A stretch of 64,000 nucleotides of DNA from Lamellibrachia satsuma (GCA_033239005.1 BSQZ01000014.1:3733501-3797500), one strand, 5' to 3'; positions 13,353 through 24,587 are shown, numbered from the stretch's first letter. Numbers and translations: made by a program. Notes: generated by a model from the sequence alone, not told the origin.

Positions 13353-13858
13353 AGTCCTCAGTGGTATAATGAAGGAAAACATTTTAGTCCTCAGTGGTAT
13401 AATGAAGGAAAACATTTTAGTCCTCAGTGGTATAATGAAGGAAAACATTTTAGTCCTCAGTGGTATAATGAAGGAAAACATTTTAATCCTCAGTGGTATA
13501 ATGAAGGAAAACATTTTAGTCCTCAGTGGTATAATGAAGGAAAACATTTTAGTCCTCAGTGGTATAATGAAGGAAAACATTTTAGTCCTCAGTGGTATAA
13601 TGAAGGAAAACATTTTAGTCCTCAGTGGTATAATGAAGGAAAACATTTTAGTCCTCAGTGGTATAATGAAGGAAAACATTTTAGTCCTCAGTGGTATAAT
13701 GAAGGAAAACATTTTAATCCTCAGTGGTATGATGAAGGAAAACATTTTAGTCCTCAGTGGTATGATGAATGAAAACATTTTAGTCCTCAGTGGTATAATG
13801 AAGGAAAACATTTTAGTCCTCAGTGGTATAATGAAGGAAAACATTTTAGTCCTCAGTG
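13353..13858. repeat. 33-bp minisatellite, about 15 copies
   Basis: The unit begins 'agtcctcagtggtataatga'. The period is 11 codons and the unit is free of stops in several frames, so overlapping frames of 171-183 codons appear on both strands. Variation between copies is not biased to third codon positions, which argues against coding. Confidence 0.96.
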
Positions 13859-14004
13859 AAGGAAAACGAAATTGAAAATCCTAGTTAAGAAAATTTATGT
13901 TGAACGTATTTCCTTGTCACAATAAAACGTTTTACTCAATTGGTGACACTTTAACTGTTGGACGACACTGCCACCTGGTGATCCAACAGGAAAATCTGTC
14001 AGTT

Positions 14005-14460
14005 TAAAGGTGCTTAATCAATCTGATTTTTTTGCTAGTCTCATTTCAAATAAATTTTGCGAAAAACCAAATCTACCTAGTATCCACTGCAACACGCTAC
14101 ATTGTTTGTGCAACTTTTGTATGTGCAACTTTTGTATGTAGTTTTTGTGAAATCATCAGACAAATTAGTTAATTCTTGTTCAATTAACTGAAGTGAAAAT
14201 CGAAATGCTGAAAAATCAAGATTTTCTTCCTTGGTCAAATTTTGTAACTTTGTCATGTGATTGGCGAGAGGATGGAGGTCACGCCCATGATCAGCATTTG
14301 CCCACACAGTGTTTACCATTTTGGATATCAACTATTTTGATCCTTACCAGATCTAATGACTAAAGTCAATTCTTTCGATGATTTGAACAACAATAGGGTT
14401 TTTTTATTAAACAGACTGTGCACATTATTTAAACTAGTCACACACTACACATCTGGACAT
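14005..14460 (-). mobile_element. Dispersed repeat 'rep-A', copy 1
   Basis: About 455 bp reappears reverse-complemented at 34,911-35,367. Shared landmarks include 'ggtgcttaatcaatctgatt' at one end and 'gtcaattctttcgatgatt' towards the other. No coding content was seen. It is probably a non-autonomous DNA element or SINE of unknown type. This copy is uninterrupted, whereas copy 2 abuts a piggyBac-like insertion. Confidence 0.7.
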
Positions 14461-14542
14461 AAGAATGCATTTTTTTTTAAATCATAGAAATAATTGACTT
14501 TCATCATTAGACCAGGTACCTTGGGAAAGAGTGAACAGCCTA

Positions 14543-15034
14543 TTGTTGCAGTATACAGATGTTGCAGTATACAGATGTTGCAGTATACAGATGTTGCAGT
14601 ATACAGATGTTGTAGTATACAGATGTTGCAGTATACATATGTTGCAGTATATATATATATATATATGTTGTAGCATATAGATGTTGCAGTATATAGATGT
14701 TGTAGTATACAGATGTTGTAGTATACAGATGTTGCAGTATACAGATGTTGCAGTATACAGATGTTGTAGTATACAGATGTTGCAGTATACATATGTTGCA
14801 GTATATATATATATATATATGTTGTAGCATATAGATGTTGCAGTATATAGATGTTGTAGTATACAGATGTTGTAGTATACAGATGTTGTACTACATATAT
14901 GTTGCAGTATATAGATGTTGCAGTATACAGATGTTGCAGTATACAGATGTTGCAGTATATAGATGTTGTACTATACATATGTTGTAGTATACAGATGTTG
15001 TAGTATACAGATGTTGTACTACATATATATTGCA

Positions 15035-15119
<85 letters not shown>

Positions 15120-15470
15120 AGTGTACAGGTGTTGTAGTATACAGATGTTGCAGTATATAGATGTTGTAGTATACAGATGTTGTAGTATACAGATGTTGCA
15201 GTATATAGATGTTGCAGTATATAGATGTTGTAGTATACAGATGTTGTAGTATATAGATGTTGTACTATAAAGATGTTGTAGTATACATATGTTGTAGTAT
15301 ACATATGTTGTAGTATACAGATGTTGTACTATATAGATGTTGCAGTATACAGATGTTGTAGTATACAGATGTTGCAGTATATAGATGTTGTACTATATAG
15401 ATGTTGTAGTATATAGATGTTGTAGTATATAGATGTTGTAGTATACAGATGTTGTAGTATATAGATGTAG
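14543..15470. repeat. 16-bp minisatellite interspersed with (TA)n
   Basis: The unit is 'gttgcagtatacagat' with c/t and cag/tag variants. At 14,650, 14,800 and 15,040-15,113 the TATA part has expanded into (TA)n, the last for about 75 bp. A segment around 14,640-14,720 is repeated at about 14,790-14,880, showing higher-order duplication. Minus-strand frames across it are low-complexity artefacts. Confidence 0.95.
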
Positions 15471-15720
15471 AGCCACATCTACAATTTGCTCAGTTTTTTC
15501 TACAAAAAATTATTTAATAGATTTCACGAAAAATAAATAACATATGAAGCAGCATATCACGGTAGCTACTAGATCAGTTTGATTGTTCACGAAATGCGTC
15601 TGAAATTAAACAAGCAATAAAATCTAACTGAGGAGAGACTTCTGTAATCTCGTAAGGCCTTTTATGTGGGTAATGGTGGATGGATTCGGATAGTGGTCTG
15701 TGTCAATATCATCCATTCAT

Positions 15721-16412
15721 GGAGTACAGACATAAGCCCTCACGGATAAAAGCCCTCATCTTTTTAGAGGGGGTAGGACAAAAACCCAACTAATTGGATG
15801 TGGCTTTTTTTAAGCAATTCAATAGCATAATTGAGCTTAGCAGGACTCGAGCATAGGTGAGTTCATATTTGGGAAGTTTAGGAGGTAACAAGTACATATC
15901 AATACAAACTGACTTGCTTCGAAATGACTTCTACAAGTGGATTTGAATGAATGTGTGAGACTGGTTATTTACTTTGCAGAAATCAGAATTTTTCTTGAGT
16001 TAAATTTAAGTACTTTTAATTAGGCCTATTTTTTTTTTTATTTATACACAACATTTACTTAATCCAAAAAGAACTTAGATTTAACTCAAGAAAAACTCTG
16101 ATTTCTGCAACGCCACTGTTTGTAACCTAACTTTAAACACGATGTTCGTGCACCTTTTAAATTTGTTATATTTTAAGTCATAATTTTTGTCTTAATTAAT
16201 TTCTTATCATTGGTTGTTTTACTGTGCCAATTGTATAATTCAACTGCTATAGTTGCCATTTTAATAAAATTATTATTATTATAGTATTGAAAAAAAGAAA
16301 CCACATCCCCTTAACATTCTGCTAATTTCGAAGCCAGTAGCTAGTAGGGGTTTTGTCCTACCCCCTTTGAAAAGGTGAGGGCTTTTGTCTGTGAGGGCAT
16401 ATGTCCTACACT
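15721..16412. mobile_element. Non-autonomous TIR transposon, Mutator-like
   Basis: Long inverted termini of about 80 bp read 'gacataagccctcacggata' at the left and, reverse-complemented, 'gacatatgccctcacagaca' at the right. An 11-bp direct repeat, CATCCATTCAT, flanks it at 15710-15720 and 16413-16423. Long TIRs with a 9-11 bp target duplication are the Mutator/MULE pattern. The superfamily is inferred because no transposase is present. It contains a nested fold-back element. Confidence 0.75.
15976..16108. mobile_element. Fold-back MITE nested in the Mutator-like element
   Basis: The 133-bp element has arms of about 35 bp: 'gcagaaatcagaatttttct' starts the left arm, and the right arm is its near-perfect reverse complement ending 'ctgatttctgc'. 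It lies wholly inside the larger element, so it is either a later insertion or an internal palindrome of that family. Confidence 0.65.
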
Positions 16413-16423
16413 CATCCATTCAT

Positions 16424-17179
16424 ACATTGCCCATGAGCTGAATAACTGGGTCAGGCTGACCTACTTCTGGTCAACCTCTCCAGCCTGGCTTGAGAAGAAT
16501 TTGGGAAGCAGCCAAGTGTGCTAGTAGGTATGCTGAACTGGTCCAGAGCCACAAAAACACATCAATAAAGTCCAGACAACCTACACCACCACTGTCCAAG
16601 CCTCCTGGTTTCTGACCAACAATTACTGGGGGTAAATTTGAAAAGGTCGTGAACTGTTGCCGAGGTGGACACAAAGGGGCTACCTGACGCCACTTAATGT
16701 TTATCAGTGTTTAACATTCTATTTTCGGGATTTAGGCACCTAATTGGTTTTGCGCCAAAATATTTCAATGGCACAGATTACAGGGATGGTGTCTGACTCT
16801 AAAACGCACAGTGACATGATTTTAGAACATTCACCCGACTGCACTGGTACCAAGCCCGAACCCAGTATTTATTGCGGGTGACCAGGTTCACACCAGTATT
16901 ACTACTCTACGCGACTGTAGATTGTGGATGACACCAACGGAATGCAATTAATGGTTGATGGGCTATGTTATTAATTTATACGGCCTGGCCAGTTCAACAG
17001 TCTGAAAACTAGGTTTGAAATGTCAAGACAACCTGGAACCAACAGACCGTGTAATTAATTAAACTGCCTCCTAGACAAGCAAAGAGGCCGAAAGGATTGG
17101 CTAGATGTTGTAATTACTCTGACCAGTGATTGATGCAAGGGAGAATTCATTGTGTGAGGCTCATTCTGTTGCCTTGAAA
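16424..17179. other. Unannotated sequence
   Basis: Slightly less AT-rich than its surroundings, but no exon with both splice sites was found on either strand. Confidence 0.4.
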
Positions 17180-18150
17180 ATTAGATTTAACAAGATTGCC
17201 ATCCCAAACAACAAGTTCCAGATGGCAAGTGGACAAGGAAGCCATAGGCTTATCGAGAGTCTAACAATTTCATCATCTATGTGTAGCCCGCTCTTATCAT
17301 ATATCTGTCAATTCTATTTTTAAACATATTCACACTACTAGCATTAACACAATCATTTGGCAGTTTGTTCCATTTATTTATCACCATCTGTGAGAAAGAG
17401 TACTTTCTCATGTCCAACCTGCACTGTTCCTTAATGCTGCTTTGTGTCCTCTGGTTCTACTGCCTTCTTTAAGTTTGAAGAACATATTCCTATTAACATC
17501 CTCATAACCGTTCATTATTTTAAACACTTCTATTTGGTCTCCTCTTAGTCTCCTGGTCTCTAGTGTTGTCAAACCACATTGTAACAAGCGACTTTCATAA
17601 CTAAGGTCTCTCAATTCTGGAATCATTTTAGTTGCTTTCTTTGTATTCTTTCTAGCTTGTCTATGTCATTCTTATGATAGTCTCCATGCTTGTATACAAT
17701 ATTCCAAATGTGGTCTAACCATTGCTTTGTACAGGGGTACAATTAGCTGTTTCTCCTTATGTGTGATAGTTCTCCTAATTAGCCCTAGAATTTGATTTCC
17801 TTTTGAAGCAGCAATCCCACATTGCTCTGAAACTTTCATGTTAGCACTAAATATTACACCTAAGTCCTTTTCTTGTGTGGTTCTACCTATTACAGCATCT
17901 CCCGTTTTATATTCTTCGTCCATGTTTCCATGTCCTATGTGTATACATTTACACTTCCCAAAATTGAATAACATTTGCCATTTTTCTGATCATTTAACTA
18001 ATTTATCTAGATCATCCTGTAAACTTTTTCATATGTATCATTAGTAACCTTTCTGAATACTTTTGTGTCATCTGCAAATTTCAGTACTTTGCTAGATATG
18101 TCATCTTCCAAATCATTTATATAAAGACAATAAGGATGATCTCTAAACAT
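17180..18150 (-). pseudogene. Non-LTR retrotransposon (LINE), 5'-truncated reverse transcriptase relic
   Basis: Read on the minus strand, the fragment starts in the reverse transcriptase palm: KFADDTKVF with the catalytic FADD box at about 18,067-18,078. It continues through the thumb region (GRTTQEKDLGVIFSANMKV, 17,974-17,672; then LYKAMVRPHLEYC) and the C-terminal part (RRLRGDQIEVFKIMNG, 17,626-17,408), ending in the 3' tail near 17,180. At least two frameshifts and stops (near 17,985 and 17,670) break it. The endonuclease and ORF1 are absent. The wording of the protein suits the CR1/Jockey-like group. It is dead on arrival by 5' truncation, then decayed. Confidence 0.9.
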
Positions 18151-18170
18151 TGATGTACACTACACAAAAA

Positions 18171-18480
18171 TGGGGTGTGGTAGTGTAGAAAGTCGGGTCC
18201 TCAATTGAGAGAACCCGGGTTCGAATCCTCCTGCTGCCATTTCGAAGCTTTGGCAATTTTGCTTATCCCACATTGCCACAGTTCACTCAGCTGAGTAAAT
18301 GAGTACCTGGCTACAGACAGAGGTGGATACCTGAATGAATAGTCTCCAGCATGGCTGAATGCTTACCAGAGAAGTCGAGATGGCGATGGAATGAACAGGT
18401 CTGCCGGGGGTGAAGTGTAAAGCGCTTTGAACAGTCCCAAGGACTGGATACCGCGCTATATAAGAACATACCTTTACCTT
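18171..18480 (+). mobile_element. tRNA-derived SINE, fullest copy
   Basis: The head is tRNA-like with a canonical Pol III B box, GGTTCGAATCC, at 18,218-18,228. A body with 'acagttcactcagctgagta' follows, then the tail 'ggactggataccgcgctata'. Two other copies (12.4 kb and 41.0 kb) share body and tail but carry internal tandem arrays. The head probably derives from a tRNA gene. It is not a functional tRNA, because the acceptor stem is not closed. Confidence 0.85.
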
Positions 18481-19065
18481 TACAAAACCCATTGTCTTTT
18501 AACGTCACATGCCCTTTGAAGTATATTGACCTGTGAAAATATCCTCTTCCTTCATTGTAACTGTTCGTCTTCAGCCGTGAGAACAGAAAACTGCCAAAGT
18601 GCACTCAAAGTCAGCACCCTTATGAACTGTGGTCAAATGCCCATTGCTCATTCATGAGAACTGAGACTGGGACTGAATGGAATCCCATTGCTCATTCATG
18701 AGAACTGAGACTGGGACTGAATGAAACTGACTACGCTTCAAATGGCAGTAAGGATACTTGAACCCTGGTCTTCTTTGGTGAAAGGGTAATTATATGTCTG
18801 ACTTCCTATGTACCCAGTTACTGATGACAATCTTACAACAACTGTCTGCACTGTTTACCCTATGACAGGTTCAGCTAGCACACATTTTAATGAAAACTTA
18901 GTTCACAAACACCACATAACCCGGGTCATAAAACCACCAGAGAGCAGAAACAACTAAACCTTCAGCAGTTCATATCATCAAAGATACAATTCCCGAACTA
19001 CTGGAGTACTGGGCTTTTGTTCTCCAACCTTCCGTCAGGAGAGCAGTATTTATCCCAGAGTTTAA
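18481..19065. other. Unannotated sequence with a 44-bp duplication
   Basis: A 44-bp unit starting 'tcccattgctcattcatgag' occurs twice in tandem at about 18,638-18,722. No gene was seen. Confidence 0.5.
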
Positions 19066-19412
19066 CAGGCCCTTAGCTTGGGACCCGTCTGCCCGTCTGC
19101 CCATCTGCCCGTCTTGGAGACGGGCAAATGATGAAGACGGGTAAAACAAAAATGAAAGACGTTTTTTTCTTTTTACAAGATTTGCTTTGAACTTAGCCTT
19201 AGCAAACGCTGTCGAGATTCAATGAATGTTTTCATCAGCAGAATAGTGAATACCGCTGATCTATATAATCATTGAAAAATAAGTGATAATGCAGCCGATC
19301 TCTTATTTATTGTAATCGTGTACATCGTTGGTTGGGAAATGCGTTTTTGTGGGCTCTCTCTGTGCCAGCCGTGGAAGCTGTTCGCGTGCTTAAGGTTCTG
19401 GCTACGGGCCTG
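19066..19412. mobile_element. hAT MITE, deletion derivative of the 43.4-kb element
   Basis: The termini are CAGGCCCTTAGC and, reverse-complemented, CAGGCCCGTAGCCAG. The first roughly 250 bp ('gacccgtctgcc' ... 'taatcgtgtacatcg') and the last roughly 70 bp ('ccgtggaagctgttcgcgtgctt') match the two ends of the 2.3-kb hAT element, with the coding middle missing. The flanking 8-mers do not match, so the target duplication has decayed. Confidence 0.8.
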
Positions 19413-19856
19413 CAGAGGTAACATTTGCCTTTATCCATATATTGATGGAAAAAGTCGCCACTAGGAAACAAAAATGGTCATCAGTCATCTACATGTGATT
19501 CTGAGACTTAATTTGAATTTACAAAAGATTGGATAATGTTTGTTTTATAGAGAATGAAACATTTGATTATGTTTGGCACTATTAAAATGTAACTTAACCA
19601 AACATTTAGGCCAAAATAATAAATAATTTAATGTATTTAAATACAGATTTTTACCTACCTCTATACCACACATTCAGTTGAATACAACTAATACACACAA
19701 TGCCACAGATTGTATTTTTGTTTTAAACATTTTACATACATTTTCACCCACATTTCCACTATCTCGTCAATACCACTGACATCAACAGACCAAACTATAG
19801 TTTTTCACAAGTGAACTGTGCAAAATAAATGGGAGAAAATGTTTAGACTCATGACC
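19413..19856. other. Unannotated AT-rich sequence
   Basis: Nothing recognised. Confidence 0.4.
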
Positions 19857-20852
19857 TTAACCCTGGGAGTGACCACTGGGCCGAATTCGGCCCACAAGAT
19901 CAGTGTGAAAAGCATTCCAGCCGATTTTGGGCCAATTTTGGGCCGATTTTGGCATTACTCTGTAGGAACAATTTTCGTTTCCGTCACCAGTACCTCACAC
20001 AAGAACAAATGGTATTACTGGAAAGCTGAAACACTCTTCGTTCTGATTCACATTTATTCATGAGCATAATCAATGATGATCTAGCTTACAAAACACATCA
20101 CATAGTTGGTGCCCATATTTGGCTGCTTTCAGTATAATCCGCAGAATAAATTTACGTTTCAATTCGTAGTACCTAAATATGTAACACGCTATACCTTTGG
20201 AAAGTTCTATGACTGGCCTATTTGAATACATGAATGAGCAAGCGGGCTATATGCAGTCAATAAGCATCGTCGTTACAAACACGTGTTGTCTGGGCCGTCA
20301 GAGCTTTTTATTTACTAATCCGCCATTTTGTTTTCTCACTTCGTTCTGTGTCAGTTCACTTTATGCTGGATTATTTCAAGTTTCTGTGTCAATATTTCGG
20401 CAAACTGAATGACAGCATTAGTGAATCACGTTATTTTACTAGTTCAGACAGTTAGAACGATGTTGTGGGCTTTTTTGAGGTAAATGTTAGCAAGTTCCCA
20501 TCGTGATTTCTGCCGGCTTCAACAGCCTGCACTACCATGGTAAACCACACGGTACTGATGGGCCTGTCTGAATCGGCATAGTCCGGTATTGGAACGGTAA
20601 TTATCTGGTAGTAGAGTGAAAAAAAATTTGCTTTCTTTTTTGGAAGAAATAAAAAAATAATATACCCATGTTAAGATTATGTGCTGTTGTTTTTTTATCA
20701 TTTTATTATAATAGAGTCTTTTAGCAACCAAGTGGTACCTCAATCTCATTTGTTCGATAATTATTAGCGATGTTATGATTTTTTTAAAGCACCCTTATGA
20801 ATAACTCTGATTTGTGTGCACCATGGAAATTTATCATTGGTATGACACCTTA
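19857..20852. mobile_element. piggyBac-like non-autonomous element, copy 1
   Basis: The left end is TTAACCCTGGGAGTGACCA, i.e. TTAA followed by a CCC-starting terminus as in piggyBac elements. The body ('gggccgaattcggccc' ... 'caccatggaaatttatca') is colinear with the complete copy at 61,526-62,566. The right terminus is degraded ('ggtatgacaccttag'). No intact transposase ORF. Confidence 0.8.
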
Positions 20853-20867
20853 GTAGAAATAATAAAG

Positions 20868-20965
20868 GGCATAACAGATTTAACAAGACTGCTATTCAAA
20901 ACATCACAACAGATGGCCAGTGGACAAGGAAGCCATTGGCTTATTAAGAGTCCAAAAAATTTTAT
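20868..20965 (-). mobile_element. LINE 3'-end fragment
   Basis: 'agatggccagtggacaagga' and the bases around it match the 3' tail of the LINE at 17.2-18.1 kb in the same orientation. It is a solo, strongly truncated copy. Confidence 0.6.
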
Positions 20966-21009
20966 CTTCTTAGATACTTGTTACTTTTTTAAAAACATGC
21001 TAGCACTCT

Positions 21010-21480
21010 TACCTAACAGGTGAGAATAACAGGTGCGAATTATGTGCAAATAACAGGAATTTGTGAATAACAGGTGGGATTAATAGTCTGGAATAATAGG
21101 TGAGAATAATAGGTGTGGTTAATAGGTGTAAATAATAGGCATGAAAATGTGAATAATAGGTTGACATATGTGTGAATAATATGTGTGCATGTGAATAATG
21201 TGTGAATAATAATGTGAGCATTATAGGTGGAAATAATAGGGAGGATAATAGGTAGGATTAATATGTATGAATAATAGTCAGGAATAACATGTGAATAGGT
21301 GGGAAAAATATATGTGAATAAAATAATGTATGAATATGTGAATAACAGGTGTGTGTTATAGATGTGAATAATAGGTGAGAATAATATGTGCAGAATAACA
21401 TGTGGATGAGTGAACATAATAGGTGTGAAAGTGAGGGGTGAATAATATATGAGAATAATAGATGGGAATAATGGTGTGGA
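21010..21480. repeat. Degenerate 'gtgaataataggtg' minisatellite
   Basis: Units of roughly 10-16 bp built on 'gaataataggtg' vary in length, so no single period fits. The minus-strand frames over it are low-complexity (Y/H/S/T-rich) artefacts. Confidence 0.88.
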
Positions 21481-21648
21481 TAATAGGAATCCCCAGATTC
21501 TGGCTCAGTGGGAAGTATTTGGGTTGGAATGTCTCTGACCAGTACACAGCTGGGCATGTAGGCCCCAGCAGCTATGGACAGTGAGTTCACTGGAGTAGCA
21601 GGACATCAGGCAGTCATTCATCCTCAAGTGTTTTCAAGACCACCTCAC

Positions 21649-21739
21649 CTGTCTGGGAAGACTAGACTGGGGACAGGTGTCATTCCAGGGCTTCAGCCTG
21701 ACATGGAAGGCAACTGGCTGATTGGGTTCAAAGGCTTCC
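21649..21739 (-). CDS. Candidate internal exon, unidentified gene
   Basis: The acceptor is 'ttttgcacctgcaag' and the donor is CAG|GTGAGG. One nucleotide plus 30 codons are open and read ...EAFEPNQPVAFHVRLKPWND..., a balanced composition unlike the flanking repeats. The phase fits the candidate exon at 22,390-22,456, which ends with two spare bases; together they form Arg. A plus-strand frame across the same bases is also open, so strand is unsettled. Not recognised as a known family. Confidence 0.27.
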
Positions 21740-21984
21740 CTTGCAGGTGCAAAACAGGGGCCCTGGATTTTGCTTCACTTTCCCACAGCTCACAGACAAC
21801 AGCAGCTAGTGAAAGGCCAAGTAAACAGTCATGTTTCATGAGAAAAACAACATGGCTGGTCTTTAGAATCACACTGTTGCATGTTTGCTGAACATTTGAC
21901 GGGAATTGTCCAATATTATTATTTCCAAGTAATGCATAATATTTTATCAGCTTGGACATCAATTGAACAAACATAATTTTTGGA

Positions 21985-22250
21985 TATGCTGGTGATACTG
22001 TGATTTGAGGAAGAACAATGCAGATGATACTATGACTTGTAGAAAAACAATGCTGATACTATGATTTGAGGAAGAACACAGTAGATGATACTATGACTGG
22101 AGGATGAACACTGTAGATGATACTATGATTTGATGATTAACACTGCAGATGATACTACAATTTGAGGAAGAACACAGCAGATGATACTATGACTTGAGGA
22201 AGAACACTACGGATGATACAACTTGAGGGAGAACACAGTAGTTGAGATGA
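21985..22250. repeat. 32-bp minisatellite, about 8 degenerate copies
   Basis: The unit contains 'gatgatactatgatttgagg' plus 'aagaacacagta'. Copies are diverged and vary by small indels. Unrelated in sequence to the 32-bp satellite at 24.6 kb. Confidence 0.88.
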
Positions 22251-22389
22251 TGACAATTCAACATAATTTTATTCCCCCATGCTCCAAATTATGCCCCCAC
22301 AAATAAAAAATAAATCACAGAACATTCTGGAAATATACCGTTTTCATGTCAATAGGCCAGTTAATTCCCACACCACCAGGTCGGCTCAC

Positions 22390-22456
22390 CTTGACACACT
22401 GCCCCAGACAGGAGAACTTCCCTGGGAAAATGCTCCCTGGAAGGGTGGGCTACACT
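22390..22456 (-). CDS. Candidate internal exon, unidentified gene
   Basis: Both splice sites are strong on the minus strand: acceptor 'ccttccctcacctgcag', donor AAG|GTGAGC. Two of three frames are open. The one that joins in phase to 21,649-21,739 reads CSPPFQGAFSQGSSPVW. The plus strand also offers donors here (CTGCAG|GTGAGG at 22,461; CTAC|GTGAGT), so a plus-strand gene is a live alternative. Not recognised. Confidence 0.27.
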
Positions 22457-22586
22457 CTGCAGGTGAGGGAAGGACACATGGGATCTGGGACTTTGCCCAG
22501 ATACACCTACGTGAGTAGCCAGCGGCCACACTCTGCTTGGCTGGTGCTGGCTGAGTTCCCGCCCCAGCCACTACACTTACTACTAC

Positions 22587-22651
22587 TATGGGTGGGCGGG
22601 GCTTGTAGCCAGGGGGCGGAGCTTGTACTAGGCTGGTGGGTGGGGCTTGTG
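22587..22651 (+). promoter_or_regulatory. GC-box cluster, candidate promoter
   Basis: Three imperfect roughly 22-bp units contain GGGCGGGGCTTG, GGGGCGGAGCTTG and GGTGGGGCTTG. These are Sp1/KLF-type GC boxes in an otherwise AT-rich region, placed between candidate minus-strand exons to the left and plus-strand exons to the right. A promoter, possibly bidirectional, is an inference. Confidence 0.35.
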
Positions 22652-23484
22652 ACAGCACACATGCTCTGATTCGCTGTAGTGCACCAGCAGTGTTGTGTCC
22701 TTAGCAGCATGCTGAATACTACAAGAAATATCTGGCCAACATTGGGACAGTACTGGGCACATTGGCTGGTATGTATACTTGGACATCATGGCAATGGTGC
22801 AGCTAGGTTAAAATCTCTTTTTTCGAACCTTTTAAGCTCTTTGGGCTGCGGCTGGAAGGGGACTCCATCCCTGAGGAGAAAGCAGTGCACGGCAGGTCAG
22901 CACCGTCCCCCCTTGACAACAGCCAAGATGTCATTGCTACAGCTGAGTGGACTCAGGCAAGCCGTACTGACCGACTGACCGAGGGTAGTAAGCATGCTTT
23001 AAACATGTGGGGGCACTGCACTGCCATGTGGTGGCTGTGGTGGCAGCAGTACCAATAGTAAAAATGCATTTTTCTCCCAGTAAAATAAACCATCATATAC
23101 CCCAGTGACTTCTACAAATACCTTCTATTAATTGGTGTCAATACTCTTGCAAATAAAAACTTCCTATCAAATATCTTTCATCTCGTACAATTTACTAATT
23201 TACCCTCTACATTCCATGTAAGAACAGCTGACACCCTTCTGCACTGGAGATGAACCCCATAAATCTGACCTTTGTCCCTGTTCGCTGCTCTGCCATCAGT
23301 TAGCTCTATGTCACACATCACATGTCACACAAACATCCCAACCATGGGACAGCATCCAATCACATTCCACCAGCAACATCAAAAGAATAAAAATCAAGAT
23401 TGAAATACCCCCCCCCCGCCCCCCCACCCCTCCATAATCTAACCAGAGACACGCCCCACCGCACAGCTGACCATCACCAGTGAG
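22652..23484. other. Sequence with an open plus-strand frame, exon uncertain
   Basis: From about 22,806 to 23,060 one plus frame is open and non-repetitive (...LFGLRLEGDSIPEEKAVHGR...). If it used the donor at 22,989 (GGTA|GTAAGC) it would join in phase to the exon at 23,485. On the minus strand the same DNA has a strong acceptor ('gcactgctttctcctcag'). Neither could be settled. A run of C's at 23,408-23,430 gives the minus strand a G-quadruplex motif. Confidence 0.3.
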
Positions 23485-23699
23485 GCGTGACCAGCCAATA
23501 CAACCAGCCTCCTCTGAGAGCTGTCTCAATTCCAACAACAAGAGAAGGCCACAACCTTCCACCCCTGCTCGGTACCGCAATGGTACGGTCCACAAGGAAC
23601 CAACTACATATCCCCGGCTTGGCTACCAAGAGACAGAAATTCGACAAGTCAGTAGAAGTGACACAACAAGACATTGACACAGACCACCCCTTCGACAAG
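23485..23699 (+). CDS. Candidate coding exon, unidentified plus-strand gene
   Basis: One frame is open for 71 codons up to a consensus donor, AAG|GTAAGT, and joins in phase 0 to the exon at 24,365. The frame includes an ATG at 23,580 (MVRSTRNQLHIPGLATK...), so this may be the first coding exon or an internal exon with an acceptor at 'caccagtgag'. The product would be basic at the start and acidic near the junction (QQDIDTDHPFDK). I do not recognise the family. Confidence 0.45.
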
Positions 23700-24364
23700 G
23701 TAAGTACTGCATCACTTTGTCGTCATTAGCACCTTTACTTTTATTGCAGCTTACTTGCATCGCAGATTTCTCTCGATGGCACCACTTACACACTAACATT
23801 TTATTTTTTTTTCATTTCTTCAAACATTGCATCCACTTTGCAAAATATCTACATTTCTGATGTTTACAACATGCAAAATATCAGCCTGATTTTTATTCAC
23901 ATGTTTAACTACTGCACTGATTCTGGGAGACATCCTAGCGATCGTTGAATGACTTACTCCTGTTGTTAATTCTGAACTTATTTTTATTTTGCTCTAATCT
24001 GCAAAGCACGTGATATGTAGACTGTTCTTTCATCAAGAGTAATCTCTTTTCATGCACGTCAGTGAACTTAGCAAGAAGGTAGCCCTGAAGACAGTTTGTT
24101 ATATTTACAACTGTGATACAAATTAACATCTATGAAACAAGAGTCACATCCCACAGAAAGCAAAAAAAAAACACTAGTTATTTGTTAAGCAAATTTTGCT
24201 TGTTATCAGGCATTTCCACACCTTAGTAAAAATGTGGAAAAAAATCTCACGTTTTTGCTATCTTAAGACTACTTTCCACTACAACTTATTCATACTGAAT
24301 GGTCTGCAATCTTACGTCTACTTTCCTTACTAACAAATCTTAACTCTTGCTGTGTGTTTTATAG

Positions 24365-24424
24365 GATGTTTATTTCTGGATGCACTGTCATGACTTTACG
24401 GCTGAGAAAACTTCTAACAGCTGA
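24365..24424 (+). CDS. Candidate terminal exon, unidentified plus-strand gene
   Basis: It follows a good pyrimidine-rich acceptor ('cttgctgtgtgttttatag') and continues the 23,485-23,699 frame in phase 0 with DVYFWMHCHDFTAEKTSNS, then TGA. If translation starts at 23,580, the protein is 59 aa. No AATAAA is seen nearby, and a satellite begins 160 bp downstream. Confidence 0.42.
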   Translation, partial: DVYFWMHCHDFTAEKTSNS

Positions 24425-24587
24425 TGAAGCATAAATCACATTTAGTGGTCATAAAATAATTTGTTTTACTTGTTTACTGCAAAGTTCGCTCTGTTACATG
24501 AATGAAAAATGACATGGAAATTTGCCAAAAAAGTACGCTAGTTTCTTTTCACACCGCCTACGCAACACTTCACTGACTTCACTGATG

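Noticed and set aside
13254..13875. Frames of 171-183 codons on both strands
   Set aside because: Artefact of a 33-bp repeat without stops.
18211..18235. tRNA gene
   Set aside because: The B box is perfect, but the rest does not close a tRNA cloverleaf and the unit recurs with a non-tRNA body and tail. It is a SINE head.
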